A DNA stretch of 19,755 nt from an uncultured Pelagibacteraceae bacterium (GCA_902588335.1 CACIOV010000008.1:1-19755), one strand, 5' to 3'. Positions 7,633 through 14,817 are shown, counted from the first letter of the stretch. Notes: a model not told the origin generated them from the letters alone. Numbers and translations: made by a program.

Positions 7633-8382
7633 ATGAAAAATAAAAATTTATTAATTACTGGTGCAGCAACAAGAGTGGGTAAGGCTATAGCATTACATTT
7701 TGCAGAAAGAGGATGGAGTATTGCATTACATTATTTTCGCTCATCATCAAAAGCTAAAAAATTAAAAAAAATTATAGAGCAAAACTTAGTAAAAGTAGTT
7801 TTAATAAAAGCTGATCTAAAAAATCCAAAACAAGTAGAAAAAGTTATACCTTTAGCAAGAAAAAAACTTGGCACTATTGATTGTCTTATAAACAACGCTG
7901 CTCTGTTTGAAAAAGATGATATTTCAAATTTTACAACTAAAAGCTGGAATGATCATTTAAATATTAACCTTCTAGCCCCCACTATTCTAACTAAACAATT
8001 TGCAAAACAAGCTTCAAAAAAAACTGTATCCAATATAATCAATATTATAGATCAAAGAATATTTAACCTTACCCCTTTTTTTATGTCATACACTATTAGC
8101 AAAAGTGGTTTGCAAACTTTAACGAAAACTATGGCCATGCGACTAGGTCCAAATATTAAAGTTAATGCTATTGCGCCTGGCCCAACGATAAAAAGTAAAA
8201 GACAAACTGATAGACATTTTAGAAATCAAGTAAGATCTACACTTCTTAAAAAGTCTGTTCAGTCAGAAGATATTTGTGATACCGTTGAATTCTTGATCGA
8301 TAATAATTCTGTTACAGGACAAATTATAGCTGTTGATAGTGGTCAAAATTTATCGTGGAATAAGAAAAATGAAAAAGAATAA
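7633..8382 (+). CDS. Short-chain dehydrogenase of the pteridine reductase (FolM/PTR1) type
   Basis: A 249-residue Rossmann-fold oxidoreductase. Its cofactor motif reads TGAATRVG (9-16) with Arg14, the TGxxxRxG form typical of pteridine reductases rather than the usual TGxxxGxG of other short-chain dehydrogenases. NNAA (87-90), an Asp at 140 (NIIDQR) in place of the usual catalytic Ser, the Y153-x3-K157 pair in SYTISKSG, and APGPT (181-185) all follow the PTR1 layout. It overlaps folB by 14 bases, which supports a pterin or folate role: NADPH reduction of dihydromonapterin or dihydrobiopterin, and possibly dihydrofolate. In bacteria without folA, FolM-like enzymes have been proposed as dihydrofolate reductases; whether folA is missing here cannot be judged from this window. 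The family is firm, the substrate inferred. Confidence 0.83.
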   Translation: MKNKNLLITGAATRVGKAIALHFAERGWSIALHYFRSSSKAKKLKKIIEQNLVKVVLIKADLKNPKQVEKVIPLARKKLGTIDCLINNAALFEKDDISNFTTKSWNDHLNINLLAPTILTKQFAKQASKKTVSNIINIIDQRIFNLTPFFMSYTISKSGLQTLTKTMAMRLGPNIKVNAIAPGPTIKSKRQTDRHFRNQVRSTLLKKSVQSEDICDTVEFLIDNNSVTGQIIAVDSGQNLSWNKKNEKE

Positions 8383-8797
8383 TTTTAAAATTGTAGAACT
8401 AAAGCCTGCAAAAAGTAAAAGTGCAGTTAAAAGAACTGTGTTTATTAAAGATTTTATTATTGAAGAAATAATAGGTATTCACAAACACGAAAAAATTAAA
8501 AAACAAAAAATAAAATTTAATATAGTTTTGGATGTTAGCCAAAATTCTCTTCCTGATGAAAAAAATATAAAAAGTATAGTAGATTATGAAAAAATTACAA
8601 ATAAGTTAAAAAACTTAACCAAGAGTAAAAAATATAATTTTTTAGAAAGTTTGGCTGAAGATTCTTTTAAAGAAATATTTGAAGATAAGAGAATAAACTC
8701 TGTGACAATAAAAATTGAAAAACCAGAAGCAATAAAAAACGCAGGATCAGTTGGCGTAGAAGTTTTTAAAACAAGAAAAGATTATGAGGGATCTTGA
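8369..8797 (+). CDS. folB: Dihydroneopterin aldolase
   Basis: FolB cleaves dihydroneopterin to 6-hydroxymethyl-dihydropterin and glycolaldehyde in folate synthesis. From the ATG at 8369 the product has 142 residues, somewhat longer than the usual 115-125 because of a basic N-terminal leader of about 20 residues. I chose this start because GGAATAAG lies just upstream (8357-8364); an in-frame ATG at 8333 would extend it further into the reductase gene. Family features are GIHKHE (36-41, Glu41), VDYEKI with Tyr73, FLESLAE (91-97) and the KPEA motif with the presumed catalytic Lys118, followed by GSVGVEVF. It overlaps the upstream reductase by 14 bases and uvrC by 14 bases, so translation of the three is probably coupled. 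Low similarity to better-known FolB proteins leaves epimerase-type relatives possible. Confidence 0.85.
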   Translation: MKKNNFKIVELKPAKSKSAVKRTVFIKDFIIEEIIGIHKHEKIKKQKIKFNIVLDVSQNSLPDEKNIKSIVDYEKITNKLKNLTKSKKYNFLESLAEDSFKEIFEDKRINSVTIKIEKPEAIKNAGSVGVEVFKTRKDYEGS

Positions 8798-10625
8798 ATT
8801 CGGAAAAGAATTAATTAAAAAAAAAATACCCTTAGTTTCTAATAGTCCTGGGGTGTACAGAATGCTTGATAAAAAAGGTCAAGTGCTCTACGTCGGTAAA
8901 GCTAAAAATCTTCCAAATCGATTAAAAAGTTACGCCTTAGATAAAAACCAAACAATACGAACGGAAAGAATGTTGGCTTTAACAAATAATTTGGAAATAG
9001 TAACAACAAGCAGTGAAGCTGAAGCTTTGCTTCTAGAAGCAAATCTTATTAAAAAATTTAAACCAAAATTTAATGTTCTTCTGAGAGATGATAAATCTTT
9101 TCCTTATATTTTTATAGAAAAAGATTGTAAATGGCCTCAATTGTCAAAACATAGAGGGAAAAAAAATAAAAATGGTTATTATTTTGGTCCCTTCGCTTCT
9201 GCTGGATCTGCTAATTGGACTATAAAAATTTTACAAAAAGTATTTTTGTTAAGAGTATGTAATGACTCTGTTTTTAAAAATAGAGACAGACCCTGTATTC
9301 TTTATCAAATTAAAAGATGTTCAGCTCCTTGCGTAAATTACTTAAGTAAAACTGAATACTCTAAACTTGTGTCGGATGCACTATTGTTTCTTTCAGGAAA
9401 ATCAAAAAGTATACAAAAAAAATTATCAGCAGAAATGGAAAAAAATAGTGAAAAAATGGATTATGAAAAAGCAGCTATTTTAAGAGATAGAATAAAAGCA
9501 TTAACTCAAATCCAATCTTCACAAAATATAAGTTCTACCAATCTTGATAATGCTGATGTTATTTCCGTTGCACAGGAAGCAGGTAAAAGTTGTGTTCAGG
9601 TGTTTTTTTACCGATCTAAACAAAATTGGGGAAATCAATCTTACTTTCCTTTCCATGATAAATATCATTCCGAAGAAGAAGTTTTGGCTTCATTCATTAC
9701 ACAATTTTATGAAAATAAAAATGTACCTGCTGAAATTTTACTTAATAGAAAAATTAAAGATTTAAGTCTTATTAAGTCAGCTTTAGAAAAAAAAGAAGAA
9801 AAATTTATATCTATAAAAATTCCTACAAAAGGTAGCGGTTTAAAATTATCTAAAATGGCTGAAAAAAATGCAAAAGAAGCTTTGACTAGAAAAATATTTG
9901 AGTCTGAAACTAATAATAAACTTCTGAATCAAGTTGCCGATAAATTTAAACTAAATATCTCGCCAGGAACTATTGAAGTTTATGATAATAGCCATATTCA
10001 AGGATCTAATTCTGTTGGAGCATTAATCACATTCGGATCGGAAGGTTTTATTAAAAAACAATACAGAAAATTTAATATTAAAAATAAAGACCTAATTGGA
10101 GGAGATGATTATGGAATGTTAAAAGAAGTTTTTGAAAGAAGGTTTTCCAAAGTTATAAAAAACAAAAAACAGACAGACTTGATAATTCCTGACTTAGTAA
10201 TTATTGATGGTGGCAAAGGTCAGTATTCAGTGGGCAGAAAAATATTAGATGAATATGGTTTTCATGACATTCCTATAATAGCTATTGCAAAAGGAAAAAA
10301 CAGAAATAAAGGTGATGAAACTTTTTTTCATAAAAATAGTGTTATTAAATTAAATAAAAGAGAACCATTATTATTTTTTCTACAGAGATTGAGAGATGAG
10401 TCGCATAGGTTTGCTGTAAGCAGTCATAGAATGAAAAGAAAGAAAAGCTTATCAAAATCACTATTGGATCAAATAAATGGTGTTGGTAGAACAAGAAAAA
10501 GGGCTTTATTAAATTATTTTGGTTCCGCAAGAGCTGTTGAATCAGCTAGTTTTGATGATTTAAAAAAGGTAGAAGGTATAGAAACTTCTGTAGCTAAGAA
10601 AATACATGATTTTTTTCATAGTTAA
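8784..10625 (+). CDS. uvrC: Excinuclease ABC subunit C
   Basis: UvrC makes both incisions around DNA damage after binding the UvrB-DNA complex. The 613 residues are the normal length. Domains in order: the GIY-YIG nuclease for the 3' cut (GVY 23-25, YVG 36-38, Arg46 in NLPNRL); a cysteine cluster near 154-181 spaced C-x11-C-x7-C-x3-C, the same spacing as the enterobacterial UvrC cysteines reported to hold an iron-sulfur cluster; a UVR domain near 210-240 (KMDYEKAAILRDRI); an RNase H-like nuclease for the 5' cut with YDNSH (about 399-403), IIDGGKGQ (about 472-479) and RDESHRFAVSSHR (about 535-547); and C-terminal helix-hairpin-helix motifs (INGVGRTRKRALL, VEGIETSVAKKI). It overlaps folB by 14 bases and is followed after 9 bases by pgsA, a gene order common in alphaproteobacteria. 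Confidence 0.98.
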   Translation: MRDLEFGKELIKKKIPLVSNSPGVYRMLDKKGQVLYVGKAKNLPNRLKSYALDKNQTIRTERMLALTNNLEIVTTSSEAEALLLEANLIKKFKPKFNVLLRDDKSFPYIFIEKDCKWPQLSKHRGKKNKNGYYFGPFASAGSANWTIKILQKVFLLRVCNDSVFKNRDRPCILYQIKRCSAPCVNYLSKTEYSKLVSDALLFLSGKSKSIQKKLSAEMEKNSEKMDYEKAAILRDRIKALTQIQSSQNISSTNLDNADVISVAQEAGKSCVQVFFYRSKQNWGNQSYFPFHDKYHSEEEVLASFITQFYENKNVPAEILLNRKIKDLSLIKSALEKKEEKFISIKIPTKGSGLKLSKMAEKNAKEALTRKIFESETNNKLLNQVADKFKLNISPGTIEVYDNSHIQGSNSVGALITFGSEGFIKKQYRKFNIKNKDLIGGDDYGMLKEVFERRFSKVIKNKKQTDLIIPDLVIIDGGKGQYSVGRKILDEYGFHDIPIIAIAKGKNRNKGDETFFHKNSVIKLNKREPLLFFLQRLRDESHRFAVSSHRMKRKKSLSKSLLDQINGVGRTRKRALLNYFGSARAVESASFDDLKKVEGIETSVAKKIHDFFHS

Positions 10626-10634
10626 GATGAATAT

Positions 10635-11204
10635 ATGAAACTTAAAATTCCAAATATTTTAACAATAGGTAGAATAATTTTAGTTCCAATATTTGTATTT
10701 GCATTTTACCTTCCGGGTCTTTTGGGCGATCTAATACCTTTTTTTATATTTTTATTAGCAAGCTTTACAGATTTTTTGGATGGTTTATTAGCAAGATTAT
10801 ACAAAGAAGAATCAAAACTTGGAGAGCTTTTAGATCCTGTGGCTGATAAAATAATTGTGGCAACCGCATTAGTGCTTTTGGTTATGAATGATACTATTCG
10901 TAATTATGATGTTATCGCTGCAATTATAATACTTGCAAGAGAAATATTAATTTCAGGATTACGAGAATTTTTAGCTAAGTCTCAAGTTGCTATGCCAGTT
11001 AGCAACATGTCAAAATTCAAAACGTTTATTCAAATGTTCTCTATTGCTATCCTGCTTACTGGAGATAGTGGAAATAGACTTATTAATTTTCAAGATTACA
11101 ATGCTCACACAATTGGAATAATTTTATTATGGCTCTCAGCTTTCCTAACGCTTTACACGGGATATGATTACGTAAAAAAAGGAATAGATCACGCCATCGA
11201 TTAA
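10635..11204 (+). CDS. pgsA: CDP-diacylglycerol--glycerol-3-phosphate 3-phosphatidyltransferase
   Basis: PgsA is an inner-membrane enzyme that makes phosphatidylglycerol phosphate from CDP-diacylglycerol and glycerol 3-phosphate, the committed step towards phosphatidylglycerol and cardiolipin. The 189-residue length is usual. The full CDP-alcohol phosphatidyltransferase signature is present: D49-G-x2-A-R-x8-G63-x3-D67-x3-D71 in DGLLAR...KLGELLDPVAD. Strongly hydrophobic segments at about 12-28, 33-47, 73-85 and further downstream fit the usual six membrane helices. The N-terminal LKIPNILTIGRI is also typical of PgsA. It is the last gene of the uvrB-to-pgsA run and lies 11 bases from the stop of convergent ilvE. 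Other CDP-alcohol transferases such as phosphatidylserine synthase share the signature, but length, N-terminus and linkage to uvrC favour PgsA. Confidence 0.95.
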   Translation: MKLKIPNILTIGRIILVPIFVFAFYLPGLLGDLIPFFIFLLASFTDFLDGLLARLYKEESKLGELLDPVADKIIVATALVLLVMNDTIRNYDVIAAIIILAREILISGLREFLAKSQVAMPVSNMSKFKTFIQMFSIAILLTGDSGNRLINFQDYNAHTIGIILLWLSAFLTLYTGYDYVKKGIDHAID

Positions 11205-11215
11205 AATAAAAAATA

Positions 11216-12094
11216 TTAAGCCGCTGTTTTTTTCCTGACCAGAGCTTGGTAACTTTCGGATAAATCTTTTATGACATTGCAAACTGTAAACTTATATTTA
11301 TCAATTTGTGCGACAGGTGTTACTTCTGCGGCTGTGCCTGTTAAAAAACATCCTACAAAATTTTTCATTTCTTCAGGCTTAATTTTTCTTTCAAAAACTT
11401 TTATACCTTTAGATTTTGCAATCTCAATAATACATCTTCTTGTAATACCATTTAAAAAAGAATCTGCTATGGGAGTATGCAATTCTCCCGACTTATGTTT
11501 AAAAAAAACATTAGCTCCAGTCGCTTCAGCTATATTACCCTGATAATCAAACATTAATGAATCTGTAAATCCTTCTTTTTCTGCTTCGTGCTTTGAAAGT
11601 GTGCAAATCATGTATAGTCCTGAAGCTTTAGTATCCCAAGGTATTGTGTCCGGAGCCGGTCTTTTCCATCTCGAAATATTTAATCTAATACCTTTGCTAA
11701 TGTCATAATAAGGTCCCCATTCCCAAGCAGCGATCGCCACGTTTATTTTCGTTTGTTGAGCAGAAATTGCCATCATTTCACTGCCTCTCCATGCTACTGG
11801 CCTAACATAACCATTTTTTATTTTTTGAATTACAACAATATCTTTAGTAGCTTTATTTAATATTTCCTGTGTGTATGGAATTTTAAAACCCATTCTAGAA
11901 GCTGAGTGATATAATCTTTCCGTATGTTCTTCGAGTTTAAATATTTCTCCGTCATAAACTCTTTCACCTTCAAAAACACAACTGGCATAGTGTAACCCGT
12001 GACTTAAAACATGTATTTTTACATCGGACCAGTTCACCGGTTCGCCATTAAACCAAATCTTTCCCGATCTTTTATCGTAAGGTATGGATTCCAT
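11216..12094 (-). CDS. ilvE: Branched-chain-amino-acid aminotransferase (class IV)
   Basis: IlvE catalyses the last step of valine, leucine and isoleucine synthesis (and the first of their breakdown), exchanging the amino group with glutamate. The 292 residues fit fold-type IV enzymes. Visible are GKIWFNGEPVNWSD (11-24), HVLSHGLHYASCVFEGERVY with the substrate-channel segment FEGER, the presumed Schiff-base lysine K156 in WDTKASGLYM, E190 with ATGANVFF contacting the cofactor, and the phosphate-binding FLNGITRR and CFLTGTAAEV. The related D-amino-acid aminotransferases and 4-amino-4-deoxychorismate lyase share the fold; the length and the RPVAWRG and TGTAAEV motifs favour IlvE. It diverges from a MarR-family gene with which it shares an 89-base promoter region containing a palindrome, so that regulator may control it. 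Confidence 0.93.
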   Translation of the reverse strand: MESIPYDKRSGKIWFNGEPVNWSDVKIHVLSHGLHYASCVFEGERVYDGEIFKLEEHTERLYHSASRMGFKIPYTQEILNKATKDIVVIQKIKNGYVRPVAWRGSEMMAISAQQTKINVAIAAWEWGPYYDISKGIRLNISRWKRPAPDTIPWDTKASGLYMICTLSKHEAEKEGFTDSLMFDYQGNIAEATGANVFFKHKSGELHTPIADSFLNGITRRCIIEIAKSKGIKVFERKIKPEEMKNFVGCFLTGTAAEVTPVAQIDKYKFTVCNVIKDLSESYQALVRKKTAA

Positions 12095-12122
12095 AAAAAT
12101 TTACTAATCTTAATTGATTTAT

Positions 12123-12151
12123 TTGTTTCAAAAAAGTATCTATCTTATATA
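12123..12151 (+). promoter_or_regulatory. Candidate promoter of the marR-regulator-kinase operon
   Basis: TTGTTT (12123-12128) and TATATA (12146-12151) are separated by 17 bases. Transcription would start near 12158, giving a leader of about 26 bases to the ATG at 12184. The -10 overlaps the inverted repeat at 12137-12155, so a protein bound there would block it. Confidence 0.45.
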
Positions 12152-12161
12152 GATATGTCAA
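12135..12161 (-). promoter_or_regulatory. Candidate promoter of ilvE, divergent and overlapping
   Basis: On the minus strand a perfect TTGACA (12161-12156) is followed after 15 bases by GATACT (12140-12135). The -35 matches consensus fully; the -10 matches 4 of 6 and the spacing is short, so the -10 is the weak part of the call. The element encloses the inverted repeat at 12137-12155. Transcription would start near 12128, about 33 bases before the ilvE ATG. Confidence 0.45.
12137..12155. promoter_or_regulatory. Inverted repeat, candidate MarR-family operator
   Basis: Perfect 7-base arms TATCTAT (12137-12143) and ATAGATA (12149-12155) flank CTTAT. The size and dyad fit operators of dimeric winged-helix MarR proteins, and the site lies 28 bases before a MarR-family gene, inside candidate promoters for both directions. 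This suggests autoregulation and joint control of ilvE. The binding protein is inferred from position only. Confidence 0.55.
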
Positions 12162-12183
12162 TATAACTGACCCAAAGCAATTT

Positions 12184-12621
12184 ATGAGAGATTTATTATA
12201 TTTAAAAGATGATCAGATTAAGGATTTTATTGAACAAATATTTTATGCTTATAGGGAAACTTATTCTGATCCAAAAAAAATCTTAAAAAAATATTCATTT
12301 GGAACAGCTCACCATAAAGCAATACATCTAATTGAAAGGCATGAAGGTTTAACTGTTTCCAGCCTTTTAAGTAAACTTAAAATTACGAAACAAAGTCTAA
12401 ATAGAGTTTTAAGAGATTTAATTAAAAATAAAACTATTCTTCTAAAAAAAGGAGAAATAGATTCTAGACAAAGGAAAATATTTTTAAATGAAAAAGGAAA
12501 AAAACTTTATGAAGAGATATTTTTAGAGCAAAAGAAAAGAATTTACAGTGCACTCAAAAATTCAGACTCAGACTCTGTAATTAAATTTAAAAACGTTTTA
12601 AATAAAATTATTAATGAATAA
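12184..12621 (+). CDS. MarR-family transcriptional regulator
   Basis: A 145-residue winged helix-turn-helix protein, the usual MarR size. An N-terminal dimerisation helix (residues 10-37) precedes the DNA-binding core: a first helix with GLTVSSLLSKLKITKQSLNR (55-74), in which the recognition helix is about 67-80, then the wing with the conserved D93-x-R95 (EIDSRQRKIFLNEKGKKL), and a C-terminal helix returning to the dimer interface. The ligand is unknown. No cysteine is present, so a thiol-based redox switch of the OhrR type is unlikely. The last 8 bases overlap the response regulator gene, so translation is probably coupled. An inverted repeat at 12137-12155 is the likely binding site. A MarR regulator leading a two-component operon suggests that it controls how much of the two-component system is made. 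Confidence 0.88.
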   Translation: MRDLLYLKDDQIKDFIEQIFYAYRETYSDPKKILKKYSFGTAHHKAIHLIERHEGLTVSSLLSKLKITKQSLNRVLRDLIKNKTILLKKGEIDSRQRKIFLNEKGKKLYEEIFLEQKKRIYSALKNSDSDSVIKFKNVLNKIINE

Positions 12622-13291
12622 AAATACTTTTCATGTACTGGTAGTTGATGACGATGACAGAATAAGAGATTTGGTCAAGCAATACCTTGAAGAAAATAAT
12701 TTTCTAGTTACAACAGCAAAAGATTCACTGGATGCAAAAAAAAAATTGGAAATAGTAAAATTTGATATATTGGTTTTAGATATTATGATGCCGGGGGAGA
12801 GTGGATTAGATTTAACAAAAGAAATAAAAAAAAATGCCGCAATACCAATTATACTATTGACGGCAAAAGGCGAAAAGGAAGATATAATAGAAGGATTAGA
12901 ATTGGGTGCGGATGACTATCTTGGAAAACCCTTTGAGCCTAAAGAACTTTTGTTAAGAATAAAAAATATACTAAATAAAATTCAAAAACCGATTTTACCA
13001 GATGAAATAAATATAGGTGATGCTATTATTAATTTAAAAAAATTATATATCAAAATAAACAAAAAAATAATAAAAATTAACCCACAAGAAAAAAAGGTTT
13101 TAGAAAAAATGTTAGAATCTCCTGGAAAAGTTTTTTCTAGAACCAGTATTGGAAAAATTATAAATATTTCAAAAGAAAGAACAATAGACGTTGTAATCAC
13201 AAGACTTAGGCAAAAGATTGAGTCTAAGCCTAAAAAACCAAAATATTTACAAACAATAAGGGGTTCTGGTTATGTTTTATGGATTAAATAA
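12614..13291 (+). CDS. OmpR-family response regulator
   Basis: A 225-residue response regulator with an N-terminal receiver domain (about 5-118) and a C-terminal OmpR/PhoB-type winged helix (about 129-225). The acidic pocket VVDDDD (10-15), the phospho-acceptor D56 in LVLDIMMPGESG, T83 in LLTAKGE and K105 in LGKPFEPKELL are all present, so normal phosphorylation is expected. The effector domain shows NPQEKKVLEKMLESPGKVFS, IDVVITRLRQKIE for DNA contact and the closing TIRGSGYVLWIK. Phosphate would come from the histidine kinase encoded immediately downstream, whose start lies 20 bases inside this gene. It overlaps the upstream MarR gene by 8 bases and lacks its own clear ribosome-binding site. 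Close relatives in alphaproteobacteria are often annotated OmpR. The target genes are unknown. Confidence 0.95.
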   Translation: MNKNTFHVLVVDDDDRIRDLVKQYLEENNFLVTTAKDSLDAKKKLEIVKFDILVLDIMMPGESGLDLTKEIKKNAAIPIILLTAKGEKEDIIEGLELGADDYLGKPFEPKELLLRIKNILNKIQKPILPDEINIGDAIINLKKLYIKINKKIIKINPQEKKVLEKMLESPGKVFSRTSIGKIINISKERTIDVVITRLRQKIESKPKKPKYLQTIRGSGYVLWIK

Positions 13292-14594
13292 TATTATCAA
13301 ACAAATTTTACCGAAAGGTCTTTTTTATAGATCGCTAATAATCGTAGCTACACCAATTATTTTGTTACAAATTATTATTACAGTAGTTTTTTTCGATAGT
13401 CTTTGGATAAAAGCCAATAAAGGAATGACACGTTCATTGGTAAGTGAAATTCGTACCTTGTATGATGTTTATACCATTCCAGATACGGAACAAAAACAAG
13501 CGATCATAAATTTATATAATCAAAATTTTGATTTTGTTATTTCTTTAAAAGAAAATAAAATTTTTCCTAAAGCGCCAAAAGAAAGATGGTATAGCCCCAT
13601 GGATAGAAGTTTAAGACGAGAACTTAAGTCATCTTTTGAAGCTGCTTCTTATTGGTTTGATACTACTTCATATAAAGAATTAGTAGAATTAAGAATAAAA
13701 TATAAAAACGGCTTCATTCAAATATTTTTTCCGAAACATAAAATTTCACCTTCTTCTGCGCGTATTTTTGCATTATGGATAACTCTACCAGGTCTTCTTT
13801 TAATTTTTATTGCTATAATTTTTTTAAAAAATCAAACTCGTCCGATTGTGAACCTGTCCAAAGCTGCAGAAAGTTTTGGTAAAGGAGAATTTATAAAAGA
13901 ATTTAGACCTTCTGGAGCAAAAGAAATAAGACAAGCAGCTTATGAATTTGATAGGATGAGAAAAAGAATTACTATTCACTTAAATCAAAGATCAGAAATG
14001 TTATCAGGAATAAGCCACGATTTAAGAACTCCCCTAACCAGATTAAAACTACAATTAGCTTTATTAAAACAGCAAGACTTAGCAAAAAAAATGAGTGATG
14101 ATATTGAAGAAATGGAACGTATGCTTAATGAATATCTAGAATTTTCGAGACATCAAAAAAATGAAGAAACTGAAAAAATTAATCTTAATTACATAATTCA
14201 AGATTTGATTAAAAAATACGAAAATAAACAAATCAAACTTTCTCTTGAACCAAATATGGAAATTAATATACGACCAAATTCAATTAGAAGATGTTTAGCA
14301 AATTTAATAGATAATGGATTATCTTATGGAAAAAAAGTCGAAATTCTTTCAAATAAAACAAAAAAAAATATTACAATTTTTGTTGATGATGATGGTCCTG
14401 GAATTGCTGAAAGCGAATACGATAAAGTCATGAAACCATTTTATAGAATTGATAAAAGTAGAAGCCAAAATAAATCAGGTGTTGGATTAGGTTTATCAAT
14501 TGCTAACGACATAATCCGCTCACACGGAGGAAATATTTCTTTAGAAAAAAGTCCTTTGGATGGACTAAGAGTTAAGATTTCTTTGCCTTTGTAG
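13272..14594 (+). CDS. EnvZ-like membrane sensor histidine kinase
   Basis: A 440-residue sensor kinase partnered with the preceding regulator. The first membrane helix is at about 20-42, a periplasmic sensor segment of about 120 residues follows (43-162), and the second helix is at about 163-185. Then come a HAMP linker (about 186-240), a dimerisation domain with the phospho-accepting H249 in GISHDLRTPLTRL, and the ATPase domain: N box with N344 and N348 (CLANLIDNG), G1 VDDDGPGI (371-378), F box PFYRIDKSRS and G2 GVGLGLSI (403-410). All catalytic residues are intact. The short periplasmic part and overall plan resemble EnvZ; the stimulus is unknown. A good Shine-Dalgarno AAGGGG at 13258-13263 lies 8 bases before this ATG inside the upstream gene and supports the start. 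Its 3' end overlaps the convergent BMFP gene by 23 bases. Confidence 0.95.
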   Translation: MFYGLNNIIKQILPKGLFYRSLIIVATPIILLQIIITVVFFDSLWIKANKGMTRSLVSEIRTLYDVYTIPDTEQKQAIINLYNQNFDFVISLKENKIFPKAPKERWYSPMDRSLRRELKSSFEAASYWFDTTSYKELVELRIKYKNGFIQIFFPKHKISPSSARIFALWITLPGLLLIFIAIIFLKNQTRPIVNLSKAAESFGKGEFIKEFRPSGAKEIRQAAYEFDRMRKRITIHLNQRSEMLSGISHDLRTPLTRLKLQLALLKQQDLAKKMSDDIEEMERMLNEYLEFSRHQKNEETEKINLNYIIQDLIKKYENKQIKLSLEPNMEINIRPNSIRRCLANLIDNGLSYGKKVEILSNKTKKNITIFVDDDGPGIAESEYDKVMKPFYRIDKSRSQNKSGVGLGLSIANDIIRSHGGNISLEKSPLDGLRVKISLPL

Positions 14595-14817
14595 ATTTTT
14601 TCTTAATTTTAATTTTATTTATTTTTTTTTCTAATTTTTCGACTATTTTTTTTTGTACATCAAATTCCTCTCTTGAAACAAAATTCAACTTATTTGCAAT
14701 AATTTCCATTTGAAATTTTAGCGTATCTTCGACTTCTTTTTTAAGGTTTTTGGAAGTGAACAAACCTTTTTCGATTAATTCTGTTATATTTCTTAGTAAC
14801 TTATTATATTTTTCCAT
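14572..14817 (-). CDS. BMFP-domain protein, UbiK/YqiC-like accessory factor
   Basis: An 81-residue, highly charged, mostly helical protein with the layout of the BMFP (DUF526) family: an amphipathic N-terminal half, the family motif NFVSREEFDVQKKIVEKLEKKI (about 45-66) and a lysine-rich tail. Enterobacterial UbiK is a trimeric coiled-coil cofactor of the ubiquinone synthesis complex, and BMFP proteins can promote membrane fusion in vitro. A ubiquinone role here is by analogy only. The gene diverges from lgt across 60 bases and overlaps the 3' end of the histidine kinase by 23 bases. The run of lysine codons in its tail produces T-runs on the plus strand just after the kinase stop, which might help end kinase transcription. 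BMFP genes often sit next to lgt in alphaproteobacteria, which supports the call. Confidence 0.82.
   Translation of the reverse strand: MEKYNKLLRNITELIEKGLFTSKNLKKEVEDTLKFQMEIIANKLNFVSREEFDVQKKIVEKLEKKINKIKIKKKSTKAKKS

Noticed and set aside
8333..8368. Earlier in-frame ATG for folB giving 12 more residues
   Set aside because: It would deepen the overlap with the reductase gene to 50 bases, and it lacks the GGAATAAG found before the ATG at 8369.
11205..11232. Possible intrinsic terminator after pgsA (GCCGCTG followed by seven T)
   Set aside because: The T-run is real but no stem of useful length precedes it; the T bases are the antisense of Lys codons at the end of ilvE.
11271..11543. Plus-strand frame of 90 codons opposite ilvE
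   Set aside because: It lies entirely inside a clear aminotransferase gene on the other strand and has no recognisable protein features.
12982..13200. Hydrophobic minus-strand frame of 72 codons inside the response regulator gene
   Set aside because: It looks like a membrane peptide only because the antisense of Lys/Asn/Ile-rich coding sequence reads as Phe/Ile/Leu. The plus-strand OmpR domain is intact.
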